From contig OX424570.1 of NCBI GenBank assembly GCA_949152475.1, positions 787,181 through 851,180 of the forward strand: a stretch of DNA of 64,000 nucleotides, in the 5' to 3' direction. The first letter of the stretch is position 1. Each line of letters starts with the position of its first letter. The notes under the pieces are model-generated. The model did not search any database. It was not told the origin of the DNA and was given only the letters and a program-made list of their open reading frames with translations. The stretch comes from Terebella lapidaria (lineage: Eukaryota; Annelida; Polychaeta; Terebellida; Terebellidae). Below are positions 34,377 to 44,390 of this stretch, piece after piece. A program made the position numbers and the translations under genes.

Positions 34377-34524
34377 ATGAGTAAAACCAAGGTGACAAGA
34401 AGTCTGGGGAAGATGGAGATTTGGGAGCCGCCCGACAAGTCGTTCAGCAAACACGTGTTGATGGAAGGTCAAGGCGAACTCGTCAATGATGGCTCTGTAT
34501 GCATAGTCGACTTGCACTTCATCA
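34377..34524 (+). CDS. FKBPL: FKBPL-like gene, exon 1
   Basis: Codes for 49 residues plus one base. Donor CATCA|GTGAGT. Confidence 0.85.
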
Positions 34525-35505
34525 GTGAGTGGTGGTGTCGAAATGACAGGATCATCATTTAAATGACGAATTGAACCAATTCTGTAGCAGAAGAGTGGAT
34601 GAAATATTGCAGAATATAAAAGCACAATAGAATACAACATTAATGACATGATCATGATGATTAAGTTGAAGCAATATATTAAAATAGTAAAATAAGTAAT
34701 TATGGGTATGTATATTACCTTGTAATTTCGGGTGTTGATTGCACAATGATATTTCCTTGTTGATACCAAATCAGATCCTACAGAAGTTGATGAGTCTGCC
34801 TTGGGAGGCTACAAGTTTGGGGACGACATTGAGGTCACAGTCGGTGAAGGGGACACAAAACTGTCAGAACATCTCGACGCTATCCTGCTAAGTATGAAGG
34901 AGGGTGAACGATGCTACATCAAATCCAAACTTGACTCCTCCGGCAACATTGTCAAAGACTTGGAGCTCAACAAACACGCCGGACTCAAGTTCAATGTCCA
35001 CTTGAAATCGCTCAGTCGGTCGGCAGAGTCAGCCGAGTTGGAACAAGATGAACGCTTGGAGCGTGCGCAGCACCACAAAGATCTAGGCACCACACTTTTC
35101 AAGGAGGGAAGGATAGAGTTCGCTGTCAAACGCTATCAGAAAGCTTTGAGATATATCCTGGACATGGAACCTGTCGGGGTTCTTCCGGAGAGTTTGGTGA
35201 AGCAACATAGAACTCTACGATGTCAGTGTTACCTAAACCTCGCTGCTTGTTTTTCGAAAGACGAAAAACATGAAGAGGTGATTGAACATTGTACAAAAGC
35301 CCTGGAGATGGAGCAGGACAACGTTAAGGGATTATTTCGTCGGGGGAATGCTCACGTCCAGTTGAATCAATATAAGGAAGCTAAAGAGGATTTGAATAGA
35401 GCCTTAGCAGCTGAGCCGGAAAATAAAGCTGTGATGAACTTACTAAAAACGATTGATGTCAAATTGGCAAAAGAAAAGCAAATGTATCAGAAAATGTTCT
35501 CATGA
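34377..35505 (+). CDS. FKBPL: FKBPL-like TPR co-chaperone, two exons
   Basis: Exons 34377-34524 and 34775-35505 join in phase 1 to 292 residues. An in-frame TGA six bases upstream supports this ATG. Residues about 20-130 form a degenerate FKBP-like domain (KMEIWEPPDKSF, KFGDDIEVTVGEGD, LDAILLSMKEGERCYIK) without the normal prolyl-isomerase active-site pattern. Three TPR motifs follow (about 149-178, 196-229, 230-263), with N/N/K/R positions consistent with a carboxylate clamp for the Hsp90 or Hsp70 tail (LNLAACFSK, KGLFRRGNAH). This order and length match FKBPL (WISp39) or a close FKBP-TPR relative; vertebrate FKBPL is longer at the N-terminus. Likely a cytosolic or nuclear Hsp90 co-chaperone. 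Exon 2 has a second acceptor 9 bp downstream (after CCTACAG at 34783) that also keeps frame. Confidence 0.85.
34775..35505 (+). CDS. FKBPL: FKBPL-like gene, exon 2
   Basis: Acceptor ACCAAATCAG|ATCC, or alternatively CCTACAG|AAGT at 34784. It contains the rest of the FKBP-like domain and all three TPRs, ending ...YQKMFS with TGA. Confidence 0.88.
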
Positions 35506-36589
35506 TCCTATTGTATATCAGGTTTTATGTGAACAATGTGTATGAAATATCAGTGGCTCCGATTTTCCTATAACATATGTTGTCATGCATGTAAACATCA
35601 TGCATTAATCTTATTAACCATGTTACTATTACTTTATCAACACCTTTGCTTTCGTATGCATGTGGTCAAACACATCCATTATGAATTATTTCAAAGTACA
35701 TGTAGAAATAATTTTTTTTTTTAAATTTTCAAAATAGGCTCTCGTCAACATTGTTTGTAAATGTTGTATTATTAATTTTGTTGTTGTATGAAACATTTTC
35801 AGCTAAGTATGAAATTACAATGAATATAAATCGATCATTAGTTGAATACTTCACGGGACTGTTGACCAAAACAATGAGATTCTGTACCTCGTCAGTGGGT
35901 TTTTGTTCTGTTTTACATCAAACGTTATGATGAATGTGTCATCGTGACCAGGAATATATTTTAATTGCAACAAAAATGATTGAATTATTATTAGTATCAT
36001 GTTGTTTGCAGGATGTACTTTGCTATGTTGTTCAGTACACTTATGTTTTGAATACATGTACCGGTATGTGTATGTGAACCACGAATTTGTACACTTGGTA
36101 ATAAAAACAATTTTGTAACGTTTTGTGTGAAAATATGTGGTAATTTGAATGAAATAGTATATAAATGGTGATAATGTGAGTCAATATCGATTGCACTATA
36201 CATGATTGTATTTTCCAACTAGAACTACACAATAGCGGTATACTCTGCAATGTTGATAAATTACAGGTTATATTTGGAAGTGAAAACGATTATGAAGAAG
36301 GCAGATGTTTCAGTAATTATTGATTTCCAATAAATATGCTCATGATATTGATTGAGAGTTGAGATAAACAACCACTGCCTGTTGTTCAGAGAATACATAG
36401 ATTTTTTTTGTACCGAGGAAATGGACCAGAAGCAGAAGGAAGCACAATTTAACAGAACTCGGGCTATAAATTAGCAATAAATTCCTGACACATAAACAAA
36501 TCCAGCTATCATTACTCGTGAATTAAGAGCAAATGTTTTCTTTCTCCGGTGTAGTCGCCCGCCCGCTTATCGTATACATATGCATTATT
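35506..36589 (+). other. FKBPL-like 3' UTR and gene-less DNA
   Basis: AT-rich. AATAAA occurs at 36100-36105 and 36329-36334 and either may end the FKBPL-like transcript. Confidence 0.5.
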
Positions 36590-36800
36590 GCAGTGGGTTG
36601 TCCGGGCAAAGGCCACCGCTTGAATTCTGTAGAATGTCAGTATTACATATTGGTATCCTGCTGATCGATATCTGCACGATTTCCAACAAAGGGAACACAT
36701 CTGGGGCCAGTATATTGAAGTGAGCCGATGATGTGACTAGCCCACGTGTCGCAGCTGGTCGTGGCATTGACGTCAATAATTGAATAGTGTTCACATCGCC
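36580..36800 (-). other. Weak exon-like segment
   Basis: On the minus strand a good acceptor (GTAGGTTTCAG ending at 36800) precedes about 70 open codons to TAA near 36585 (one frame includes LAPDVFPLLEIVQ). Another frame gives a cysteine-containing peptide. No family is recognised and no partner exon was found. Confidence 0.2.
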
Positions 36801-37310
36801 TGAAACCTACGTCAGTTTGTCCATAGATAATTTAAATATAACCATGATTTCACATTGACAGCATGCAAGTAAGTCGACTTAACGTTATTACTATATTCAG
36901 AATCTGATATATCGTTTGATATCAAATTTTTCACAACAACATTAGAGTTCCCAGACTTGTTTCATGTTTAGGAGAACACTTGCAGAGAACTGCGCACAAC
37001 TGTAGCCACAATTCCCGCATAAATTATTGGTAACAACTTCGATTCTGTCATGTTGTAGATGAATGCTGGTCTTCATTAAGGATGTGGAATATTAGTATCT
37101 AGTATATAGTATGATTATTTAGGTTATCAGTATTGAACTCGAAAGGAATACGAAATACCAGGTGAAATCAAAAGTATCTACTCGTAGCGAACTATAACAT
37201 TTTGTTAGCGCTTATCAGTGAGGTCGAGGGTTCTCGTACATCACCACAATCACACACTTGTGAGTCATTCCGTCCAAGTCATTACTTACTATCTTTTCAG
37301 CTAAGCAGCC

Positions 37311-39059
37311 ATGGCGGAAGCTACCGTGTTACCAGAGCGAGTCCAAGAGTCTCTTCACTGCCCTGTCTGCTTTCATTGCTATGAGGATCCCAGGAATTTA
37401 CCCTGTCAGCACACTTTCTGCAAGGTGTGCATCAAGAAGATGATCTCGAAGTCTGCCCTGGTATGCCCGCTGTGTAACGTGGAGCACCTGTTTTTGGCCA
37501 CCGAACCGGAAGACTTTCCGAAGAACTATGCTCTTTGTAACGTTCTGGATTGTCTCTGTGAGGAATGCAAACAGAGACAGAAGGGGCTCGTCTGTAACTT
37601 CTGCGAGAAAGGTATATGCAAGGTTTGCAGTTCGAAACACGACGCAGAGCACAACACGGATGCGAAGAAGACTCTGGATATCCTTCAATTCCAACTGACC
37701 GAGTTAGAGCGAAGGAATATCCGGAAGAAAGAGGAAACTGCTCGAAGAGCGGACAAAGTCAAAGCAGAGATCCAGAGTGCGTTCGGAGCGTGCAGACAGG
37801 CCTTAGACGACCGTGAGAGAAAGATTACTGATTATTTACACACGCTAGTTCATCAGGAAGTGGACTCCACATCGCAGAATGAATTCCGCCAAATGCTGAT
37901 CAGTGCGAAAGAGTTTTGTGCAACAGCCATGGCTACAGTGCTGATGTCAGAAGGAACAGATGCCCTTCAGATGTCCCAACTACGAGACATCAAAGACCAG
38001 GCACGCGAGCACTCCAACCAGATCCTACCAATTGCTGAAGTCAACACCGGCAATCCACAGAGGATATTCTTTACGTACAACAGTCAAGACGTTCTGAAAC
38101 CTCTGTCAACCTTCGGAAAACTACTCACTGGTCCGGAAGAGAACGACGTTTGCAAACCTACAGTCAACAGACCGCTCTCCATGGATTACTTCCCTTACCT
38201 TGCACCAAAGCTCATCCTTGGACGATATGTCAAATGTGATGATGAGTCAGACGAATTTGGACGTCCCTGGGGTGTGGCGTGCTCCCCAGTTGATGGCAAC
38301 ACAATAGTCACAGATGTCGAGAACCACAAAGCATACGTCTTCTTGGATGGGGAGCTCCAGTTCAGTTTTGGAGGCCGAGGAAGGGGCAATGATCAGTTTT
38401 ACCACCCACGCGGAGTAGCCATAAGCTTAGACGCGAATATTTACATTGCTGACTCATACAACAATCGCATACAAGTGTTTGATCCGAAGGGAAAGTATTG
38501 GAACACAATCGGGAAGAAGGGAAGTGGCAATGGTCAATTTAACCAGCCGATGGGAATTGCTTTCGACATTTCTTGTGGTCTTCTCTACGTCTGTGACTCT
38601 AACAACTACCGCATCCAGGTTGTCCAGGAGGATGGGAGTATCTTGAGGGTTTTTGGATCGAGAGGCAGTGGTTCACACCAGTTCTCCAATATCCCCTGCC
38701 ACATAGCAGTGTCGCCAAGCGGGAAGGTCTACGTCTCAGACCGCACGGAATGGATCCACATTTTCAACCATGAGGGTGACTTCCTCGACGTCATCGATAT
38801 CGGGAAGATGTCGAACATAGGCGCTTGCAACCTTGTCGGTCTGTGCTGCGATCCGGCTGGAAACATTGTTATCGTGACTGAGCAAGGCGACATCGTCGTG
38901 CTCTGGGATGATGAAGTATCTGCACAGTACGTCAGGAAAGTCACGGAGGAGAACAGTACTTGTCTCAAGGACGTCGCTTTCAATAACGAAGGCGTCATGT
39001 ATGTCTGTGACTGCGAGAGTCGCACTGTGAAAGCATTCGACACTATTCTGCACTTCTGA
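37311..39059 (+). CDS. TRIM-NHL protein (RING E3 ubiquitin ligase type)
   Basis: A single coding exon of 582 residues. The ATG sits 10 bp after a strong acceptor (ATCTTTTCAG at 37291-37300) and follows an in-frame TAA, so a non-coding 5' exon is likely. Residues 17-55 are a canonical C3HC4 RING (C17, C20, C32, H34, C37, C40, C52, C55). Residues 83-114 are a B-box (CEEC...CNFC...CKVC...H...H). Residues about 120-240 are a basic/acidic coiled coil. Residues about 305-580 form six NHL repeats (for example FGRPWGVACSP, YHPRGVAISLDANIYIADS, NQPMGIAFDI, CLKDVAFNNEGVMYVCD), a beta-propeller. There is no filamin domain, so it is closer to the TRIM32-like or lineage-expanded invertebrate TRIM-NHL set than to TRIM2/3/71. 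Expected role: ubiquitin ligase, with the propeller binding RNA or protein partners. All zinc ligands are intact. Confidence 0.92.
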   Translation: MAEATVLPERVQESLHCPVCFHCYEDPRNLPCQHTFCKVCIKKMISKSALVCPLCNVEHLFLATEPEDFPKNYALCNVLDCLCEECKQRQKGLVCNFCEKGICKVCSSKHDAEHNTDAKKTLDILQFQLTELERRNIRKKEETARRADKVKAEIQSAFGACRQALDDRERKITDYLHTLVHQEVDSTSQNEFRQMLISAKEFCATAMATVLMSEGTDALQMSQLRDIKDQAREHSNQILPIAEVNTGNPQRIFFTYNSQDVLKPLSTFGKLLTGPEENDVCKPTVNRPLSMDYFPYLAPKLILGRYVKCDDESDEFGRPWGVACSPVDGNTIVTDVENHKAYVFLDGELQFSFGGRGRGNDQFYHPRGVAISLDANIYIADSYNNRIQVFDPKGKYWNTIGKKGSGNGQFNQPMGIAFDISCGLLYVCDSNNYRIQVVQEDGSILRVFGSRGSGSHQFSNIPCHIAVSPSGKVYVSDRTEWIHIFNHEGDFLDVIDIGKMSNIGACNLVGLCCDPAGNIVIVTEQGDIVVLWDDEVSAQYVRKVTEENSTCLKDVAFNNEGVMYVCDCESRTVKAFDTILHF

Positions 39060-39366
39060 ACGGACTGGTTTTTATTTGACAAGAACTTTACTCTGTATTC
39101 ACATTCAAGTACGTTTCGTATGTCAATAATCAATATGGTATTTTAGTAATGGTTGGGGCCGTTTCCTTTGTTGTTGACATATTTCTATTGAACATGTTGA
39201 ACATGTGTTACATTTAGGACCAGGTACGCGATGTTCTACTTAGAACCCTGTACTCATTGGAAGAAGAAGGTTACCATTTTTGCAGATAGGAAGCCCTGCA
39301 CCAGAAACCCATCAGAGACTTCTGGGTTTCTGCCTGCACTAAGTCAAATAATGCACGCGGACGCGG

Positions 39367-39424
39367 ATCTCTCGCCAATAGTATCCTCATACCCTTCCAG
39401 CACTCTGTCACTATTGGCGAGAGA
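39367..39424 (+). other. 3' UTR hairpin
   Basis: TCTCTCGCCAATAGT and ACTATTGGCGAGAGA form a 15-bp stem with a loop of about 27 nt in the TRIM-NHL 3' UTR. Confidence 0.75.
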
Positions 39425-39579
39425 CCGAGACCCTCGTACATGTACGTCCTTGTGTATAATGGATTCCAGTGATGGACAGTAATCCCATCTGTATATCAAG
39501 CACTGAGATGCAATGTACTAGGTCTACTCACGTACACGTAACTGAGGTATTACTGCGTATGTTTCATTGTTAAGCATTG

Positions 39580-39585
39580 AATAAA
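39580..39585 (+). terminator. Poly(A) signal of TRIM-NHL gene
   Basis: AATAAA about 520 bp after the TRIM-NHL stop codon. Confidence 0.65.
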
Positions 39586-39599
39586 AAGGTGGAATAACT

Positions 39600-39605
39600 T
39601 TTATT
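39600..39605 (-). terminator. Poly(A) signal of BCDIN3D-like gene
   Basis: TTTATT on the plus strand reads AATAAA on the minus strand, 64 bp after the BCDIN3D-like stop. Confidence 0.7.
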
Positions 39606-39668
39606 CAGATTCTGAAACTATTTTACTCACAATCCGTACATACATGTATTACAGTACACAGTCTATGA

Positions 39669-40238
39669 TCACAAGTTTGGATGACTTGCAGTGTTTGCCA
39701 AGAAAAATAATTTTCTGTCCCATTCTGTTGTCCCAAACGTATCTAACAATTTCATATCACATACGTCCACAAGGTACTTGACAATGTCGTCCTCGACAGA
39801 GTCCCGCCATTGTAAGTCTTGGAAGGCGGGGAATGGGTCACACTTGCATTTCTTCATACGCCTGACGGCTGACTTGTAACATTTCCATGGTTGAGGCTCA
39901 ACAATTAATTTTTTACCAAGTGTTGAAACAATTTGCAAGAACTCCTGCAGTTTTTTATCGCCATGATTGATGTGAATCCAAAGTGTGACAGAAAAACACG
40001 TCACTAAGTCGAATTTCATCTGTCCTTGCTCATTCAAGTAAGTTTGTACAAGTTCTCTGTGTTCAGGTTTCATGACATCTATCGTTCTATACGAAATGGA
40101 GTCCATATAATTACTGGATTCAGTTGCTCTCTGGATCAACATTGGATCCAGATCTATTCCAAGAATTTTCGTGTTGACATCTTGAGAAGGAGTTTGGGAT
40201 CCAGAGCCAAGGTGTGTGAACAACGCCTCAGTCAGCTC
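39669..40238 (-). CDS. BCDIN3D: BCDIN3D-like gene, exon 2
   Basis: The acceptor GATTTGCAG is followed by GAGCTGACTGAG. 189 codons and TGA at 39671-39669. Confidence 0.9.
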   Translation of the reverse strand, partial: ELTEALFTHLGSGSQTPSQDVNTKILGIDLDPMLIQRATESSNYMDSISYRTIDVMKPEHRELVQTYLNEQGQMKFDLVTCFSVTLWIHINHGDKKLQEFLQIVSTLGKKLIVEPQPWKCYKSAVRRMKKCKCDPFPAFQDLQWRDSVEDDIVKYLVDVCDMKLLDTFGTTEWDRKLFFLANTASHPNL

Positions 40239-41024
40239 CTGCAAATCAGATTATGAAAAGAATTTAATTAGTTTCACATTCAAATAGCATCTCATTATAT
40301 CTAAAAGAGTGAATCAGTGATATAATTTAAGGAAGAGCTTGTCCTACATGCATTCAAAAGCCAACCAGTCACAAGTTAATCAGTATAAGCTAACTGAATC
40401 AGTTTCCAGAAGAATCAGCTGCATTCATTGAAGAGTAGGCCTACAACATCAATCCGAATCATGAACACGTATTCCTGCAACTATAGGCCTATTCATATAT
40501 GTATAGACTCTAGTTTTGCGTACCAATTTACCAGAATACTGGTAGGCCTAGATCTATTTGACAAACGATAAATCGGCTTCTCTGAGGGGCAAAGCAGGGA
40601 TATTGTTTGTCTATGGATGATGTACAGTAGATCTTGATTTATATTTATTTTAGCGAATCAAATACATGTACCATCATTGTGAGAATTTCAAACACAATAG
40701 CGACAATACTAGATTTAATGTAGTTGCTGAAATTCACAGTAAATTGAGTAAATTCCTGGGTAAATTCGTGCACATGTTATGTGGACATACAACTGGTTAC
40801 GTTATGATACGGGATTACGGCTGCACATGATGATTTGTAACGTTACTTGCCCCGGAATTGCAACCGATATCAAGTATTAACTTATCGCTTTTCGTTTCTC
40901 CGTCAAAATACGTTTCTAGAATATTTGCAGGAATCAAATCTGTTCTTCTTTCCGGCGGATTAAATTGATAATAGTTTATGAAATTGCCATAACGCGCTGT
41001 TCCAGGTTGCCCGGCTTTGTCCAT
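39669..41024 (-). CDS. BCDIN3D: BCDIN3D-like RNA 5'-monophosphate methyltransferase
   Basis: Two minus-strand exons (41024-40851 and 40238-39669) give 247 residues. The first ATG is at 41024; the open frame extends 22 codons further up to a TGA without another ATG. Residues 12-26 (YGNFINYYQFNPPER) and the SAM-binding motif LILDIGCNSG (49-58) are typical of the Bin3 family. They are followed by ILGIDLDPMLIQRA (83-96), CFSVTLWIHINHGD (139-152) and VEPQPWKCYKSAVRR (171-185). Length and motifs fit BCDIN3D, which methylates the 5' monophosphate of tRNA-His and some small RNAs in the cytoplasm, better than the larger MEPCE. The intron uses a GC donor: GGG|GCAAGT at 40850 with TTTGCAG acceptor. Only this splice gives DIGCNSG-ELTEALFTHL. 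It is convergent with the TRIM-NHL gene. Confidence 0.9.
40851..41024 (-). CDS. BCDIN3D: BCDIN3D-like gene, exon 1
   Basis: 58 codons ending in phase 0 at GGG, followed by the GC donor GCAAGT. Confidence 0.85.
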
Positions 41025-41437
41025 TGTTTTTGAGTCATGGGACCAAGTAAACGCCGGTAGGAAGTGCGAATCTGTTTCCAATGACTGTTCTCAGCTTGGA
41101 TAGTGTAACAAACAAGAGTAGCTTAAAAAATAAAGTGGAAATCTCTAATCATATATGAACATGGTCAATCATGTTCGCATGCGTCACGATTGATAAGCGT
41201 GATCAAAGAGTTTCCCGACCGGAAGAAGAAAGTGAAAACAGATAGGGAAACCCTAAAAAATGTCTATTCATAGTTTACAAAATTTTCAATTTGACTACAC
41301 TTCAGATCAAGTTCACCCTGTATCTTCATGATAATACCCTGAAGTCGGTTGCATTGAAACGTGTGAATATTACAGAGCATATGTCATGAAAATTGGGTAT
41401 GCGTATTGGTTTTTGTGGTGTATATAGAAGCACTACC

Positions 41438-42153
41438 CAGGAATCCAGGAATTTGAAAAGAGGGGTCCAACATTATACGGCGTGGGGTCTGGGGCCCGCT
41501 CAAGGGGCCTACACATTCGGGCATTAATTTTGTGGCCTTTCCTGGGAAAAACTTGCACGATTACCATGTACTGAAAAGTTTGTTTCAAATTTTTTTTTTA
41601 AAAGGAGCTGCATATTTGGGCCGGGGGTCTGGGGCCCGCTAAAAGTCCCCAAAAGTCAGAGCCTTTATATGTTCAGAATTAATTTAGTGGCCTTTCCTGA
41701 GAATAAATTGCACTAAAAAATTATTGATTACCATTTTCTGAAAAAATTGTAAAAAAAACAAATGTAGAAGAGGAGTTGCACATTTGGGCCGGGGGAATGG
41801 GGGTCTGGGGCCTACCTGGGAATAAATTGCACTTAAAAATTATTGATTCCCATGTTCTGAAAAAGTTGGTAAAAAATGTAGAAGAGAAGCTGCACCTTTG
41901 GGCCGGGGGTCTGGGGTCCGCTGAAGTGCCCCATAAGCCAGAACTCTTTTTATGTTCTGTGGTAGCTGAGCATACTGGTCTCTCCTGAGTATACATTTCA
42001 AACAAACTCACTATGATCAACCTGAACTCGAACATAATTTGTTTCGGGCAGGAGGCCTGAATCCGTATATGGAAACTGTGATATATATGTTTTTTTTTCG
42101 AAGGGGGGGGGGGGGGTCCTGACCCCAGTAACCCCCCTCTAAATCCGCTACTG
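41438..42153. mobile_element. hAT-like insertion with internal tandem repeats
   Basis: The left end CAGGAATCCAGGAATTTG and right end (minus strand) CAGTAGCGGATTTAGAGGGG are hAT-type. ACTACC flanks both sides (41432-41437, 42154-42159). The sequence around it (41385-41437 and 42160-42315) matches the uninterrupted copy at 13835-14060. The interior is about four roughly 140-bp units (GGGCCGGGGGTCTGGGG ... AATAAATTGCAC). A G-run lies at 42102-42117. Confidence 0.7.
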
Positions 42154-42159
42154 ACTACC

Positions 42160-42310
42160 GGTATTTGAAGTGAACAAAACGGTATGCACAGCATATTTAT
42201 ATCATAATTCCTTCCAATGTTACGGCAATTCAATCAGGTACAAATTCACAGAATCTGACAATAGAATCTGACAGCTAATTAGTATCCAAATGAGATGGGT
42301 GACGTCATTG
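42160..42310 (+). repeat. Family B, copy 2 (right part)
   Basis: The continuation of the repeat copy split by the hAT-like insertion (CACAGAATCTGACAATAGAA, GACGTCATTGACGG). The downstream 42310-42430 stretch is GC-rich with CGCCGCCGCC runs and no accepted gene. Confidence 0.65.
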
Positions 42311-42782
42311 ACGGACTAGTTGTAGGCCTATCCCCCGAACGAAGTTCGGCGGATGCTATGGATTTGTCTCCGTCGCGCCGCCGCCGCCACCGCGGCGTCC
42401 GCCATAGAGATTTTCTTGTGAACGCTCTACAGGTTGCAAATCTTAACCAATTCCTAATAATTTTTTACACAGACACATCTTATGGTAAGATCCCAACACC
42501 AATCGATTTTGGTTGCCATAGCAACCAAATTAGTCGATTGGCGACACATTTTGTGCTCAAATTAGCCTGTTTAACACACATATGGCTTGTGAACGCTCTA
42601 CGAGTGGGAGTTTTCAATGAATGACGATGAAATCACACAAGCTCGATGAGAAAGACCGTCGCACGAAACTTATCGTGTTTCAGAATAATCGAATAAATAT
42701 TAATTAGTTAACGGATTATCTTATTACGACCACTAAAATACCCACTTTGACATCTGTGATCACTCCAATACCCTGTACCATC

Positions 42783-42820
42783 AGAAATACATAACGAGAG
42801 ATCTCTCGTCATGTATTTCT
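42783..42820. repeat. 18-bp-arm palindrome, second copy
   Basis: AGAAATACATAACGAGAG and CTCTCGTCATGTATTTCT around a 2-nt loop. It matches the palindrome at 21501-21537. Confidence 0.9.
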
Positions 42821-42903
42821 GGTACTATGTGAGCAAATGGCACTGGATCTTGTTCAGAATAGAGAACTGATGTTTTTGGCGAAAACAGAACAACATTATA
42901 ATG

Positions 42904-44390
42904 TAAAGCCGGCTATACACTACACGGCGCGACGGCGACGCGACGACCCGTCTTATGGTGTATAGCCACGCACGACGGGTTCATGACGAATGAAAACCGC
43001 TTCACGACTTTAGATCTACTCGTCTCCCCGACTGAAATGTTTAGTCGTGGATACTGATTGCCGCCGACGAATCGTCGCGTCGTGTAGTGTATGACGGTTT
43101 TGTGACGTTTTGTCGTGGTATATGCGAACTTCAGCCTTTTGAAATGGACATTTAAGCTAATATAAGTTTGAGGTGCATGAAGTTATAACTGCATGTTGAA
43201 TGTCTAAAAAATATCGATAAACGTTTTTCGACCATTGACACTGTTTTATGTCATCCCTAAAATATCATCCCTAAAAATATTCTAAGTATTGTAGAATAAA
43301 TCGTTCAAATGTATAATTTTTACGTGTAGGCCTACAGATCATATGTCATTTGTGCATTGTTTTGGCGAACGGGGATATAACAAGAAAATGCAGCTAACTG
43401 CGGGGGACGACATTAGAGCTCCAGCACATCATCAGCACCACGACAGTATATTATGATGAAAAACTTAGGCCTACTTCATTCATATTCCTAATAAGTAAAC
43501 ATTTATTTTGAACTCAATGTAACAGATAGATCTACGCCTACTAAAATGGTATTTCATTTTAAAAAATATATATATATATATATTGGAAACCATGAGAAAT
43601 ATCTGCATCTGATATCATGATACATATGCCTACTGGGCGAATTGAAAGGCCAGTTTAGAATAAAAATTCGCATCCCCGCATGGAACACCTTAATTGTCAT
43701 GTGATACAATACGTCAAATTACGGTAAATTTAGCCGTGGCGTCGCAGACGAATCATCGTGTTTACTACATCATAACGCCAGAGAATGTCACACGCAAGAT
43801 GATGTATGCCCATATATGAATGCACGTATTGCTGCACAGAAAATTGTCTGTTCCAAAATACGCGTCATTGCGGTAAAATTTGCTTTGCATTCTGGGAACG
43901 TCAATTTCCATCGGCTCCGCCATTTTGGACGTTTCTGGATAATTTGAGAATTTCACGTTATTTTCTCAATCCTAACACATCGATTTATGCATTATACATC
44001 TGTGGAATATTCAAAGTTTGCCATCAATTCGACAGATTTCATGTCAAAGACGAAGAAAATCCTCATTTGGAGTAGGTGTCTAAACGTTTACCTGCCAAAA
44101 CGGGCGTCGACAGTTTGGCATGAAACCTCCATGAAAAAGTCAGCACATAGACATGTAGAGGGTTGGGGGCTTCGCCCCCAACGCTCTAATGTCAAAAAAA
44201 AAAACCGAACCCCGATAGGTTACCAATCAATTTAAAACACATTGAGCAAAAATGAAACTTCAAAGACGCGACCATTCGTCGTGTAATGTATAGCGATACA
44301 TCATTGCCGACGGGTTCACGACGATTCATCGTGAAGCCGTCGGGTCGCCGTCGCGTCGCAGTCGCGTCGTATAGTGCATGGCCGGCTTTA
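42904..44390. mobile_element. TIR element with CG-rich termini
   Basis: TAAAGCCGGCTATACACTAC at 42904 mirrors GTGCATGGCCGGCTTTA at 44390. The terminal 50-200 bp are rich in CGACG/CGTCG. Partly overlaps the larger inverted repeat at 43375-45402, so insertion order is unclear. Confidence 0.55.

Noticed and set aside
38729-39133. Minus-strand frames opposite the TRIM-NHL gene
   Set aside because: Shadows of the strongly supported plus-strand NHL repeats.
41025-41081. 19 extra N-terminal residues for the BCDIN3D-like protein
   Set aside because: The frame is open but would need a TTG start; the first ATG is at 41024. An upstream exon could still add residues.
42295-42624. 109-codon plus-strand frame with Arg-rich stretch
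   Set aside because: It starts in repeat family B and crosses a CGCCGCCGCC run; no homology recognised.
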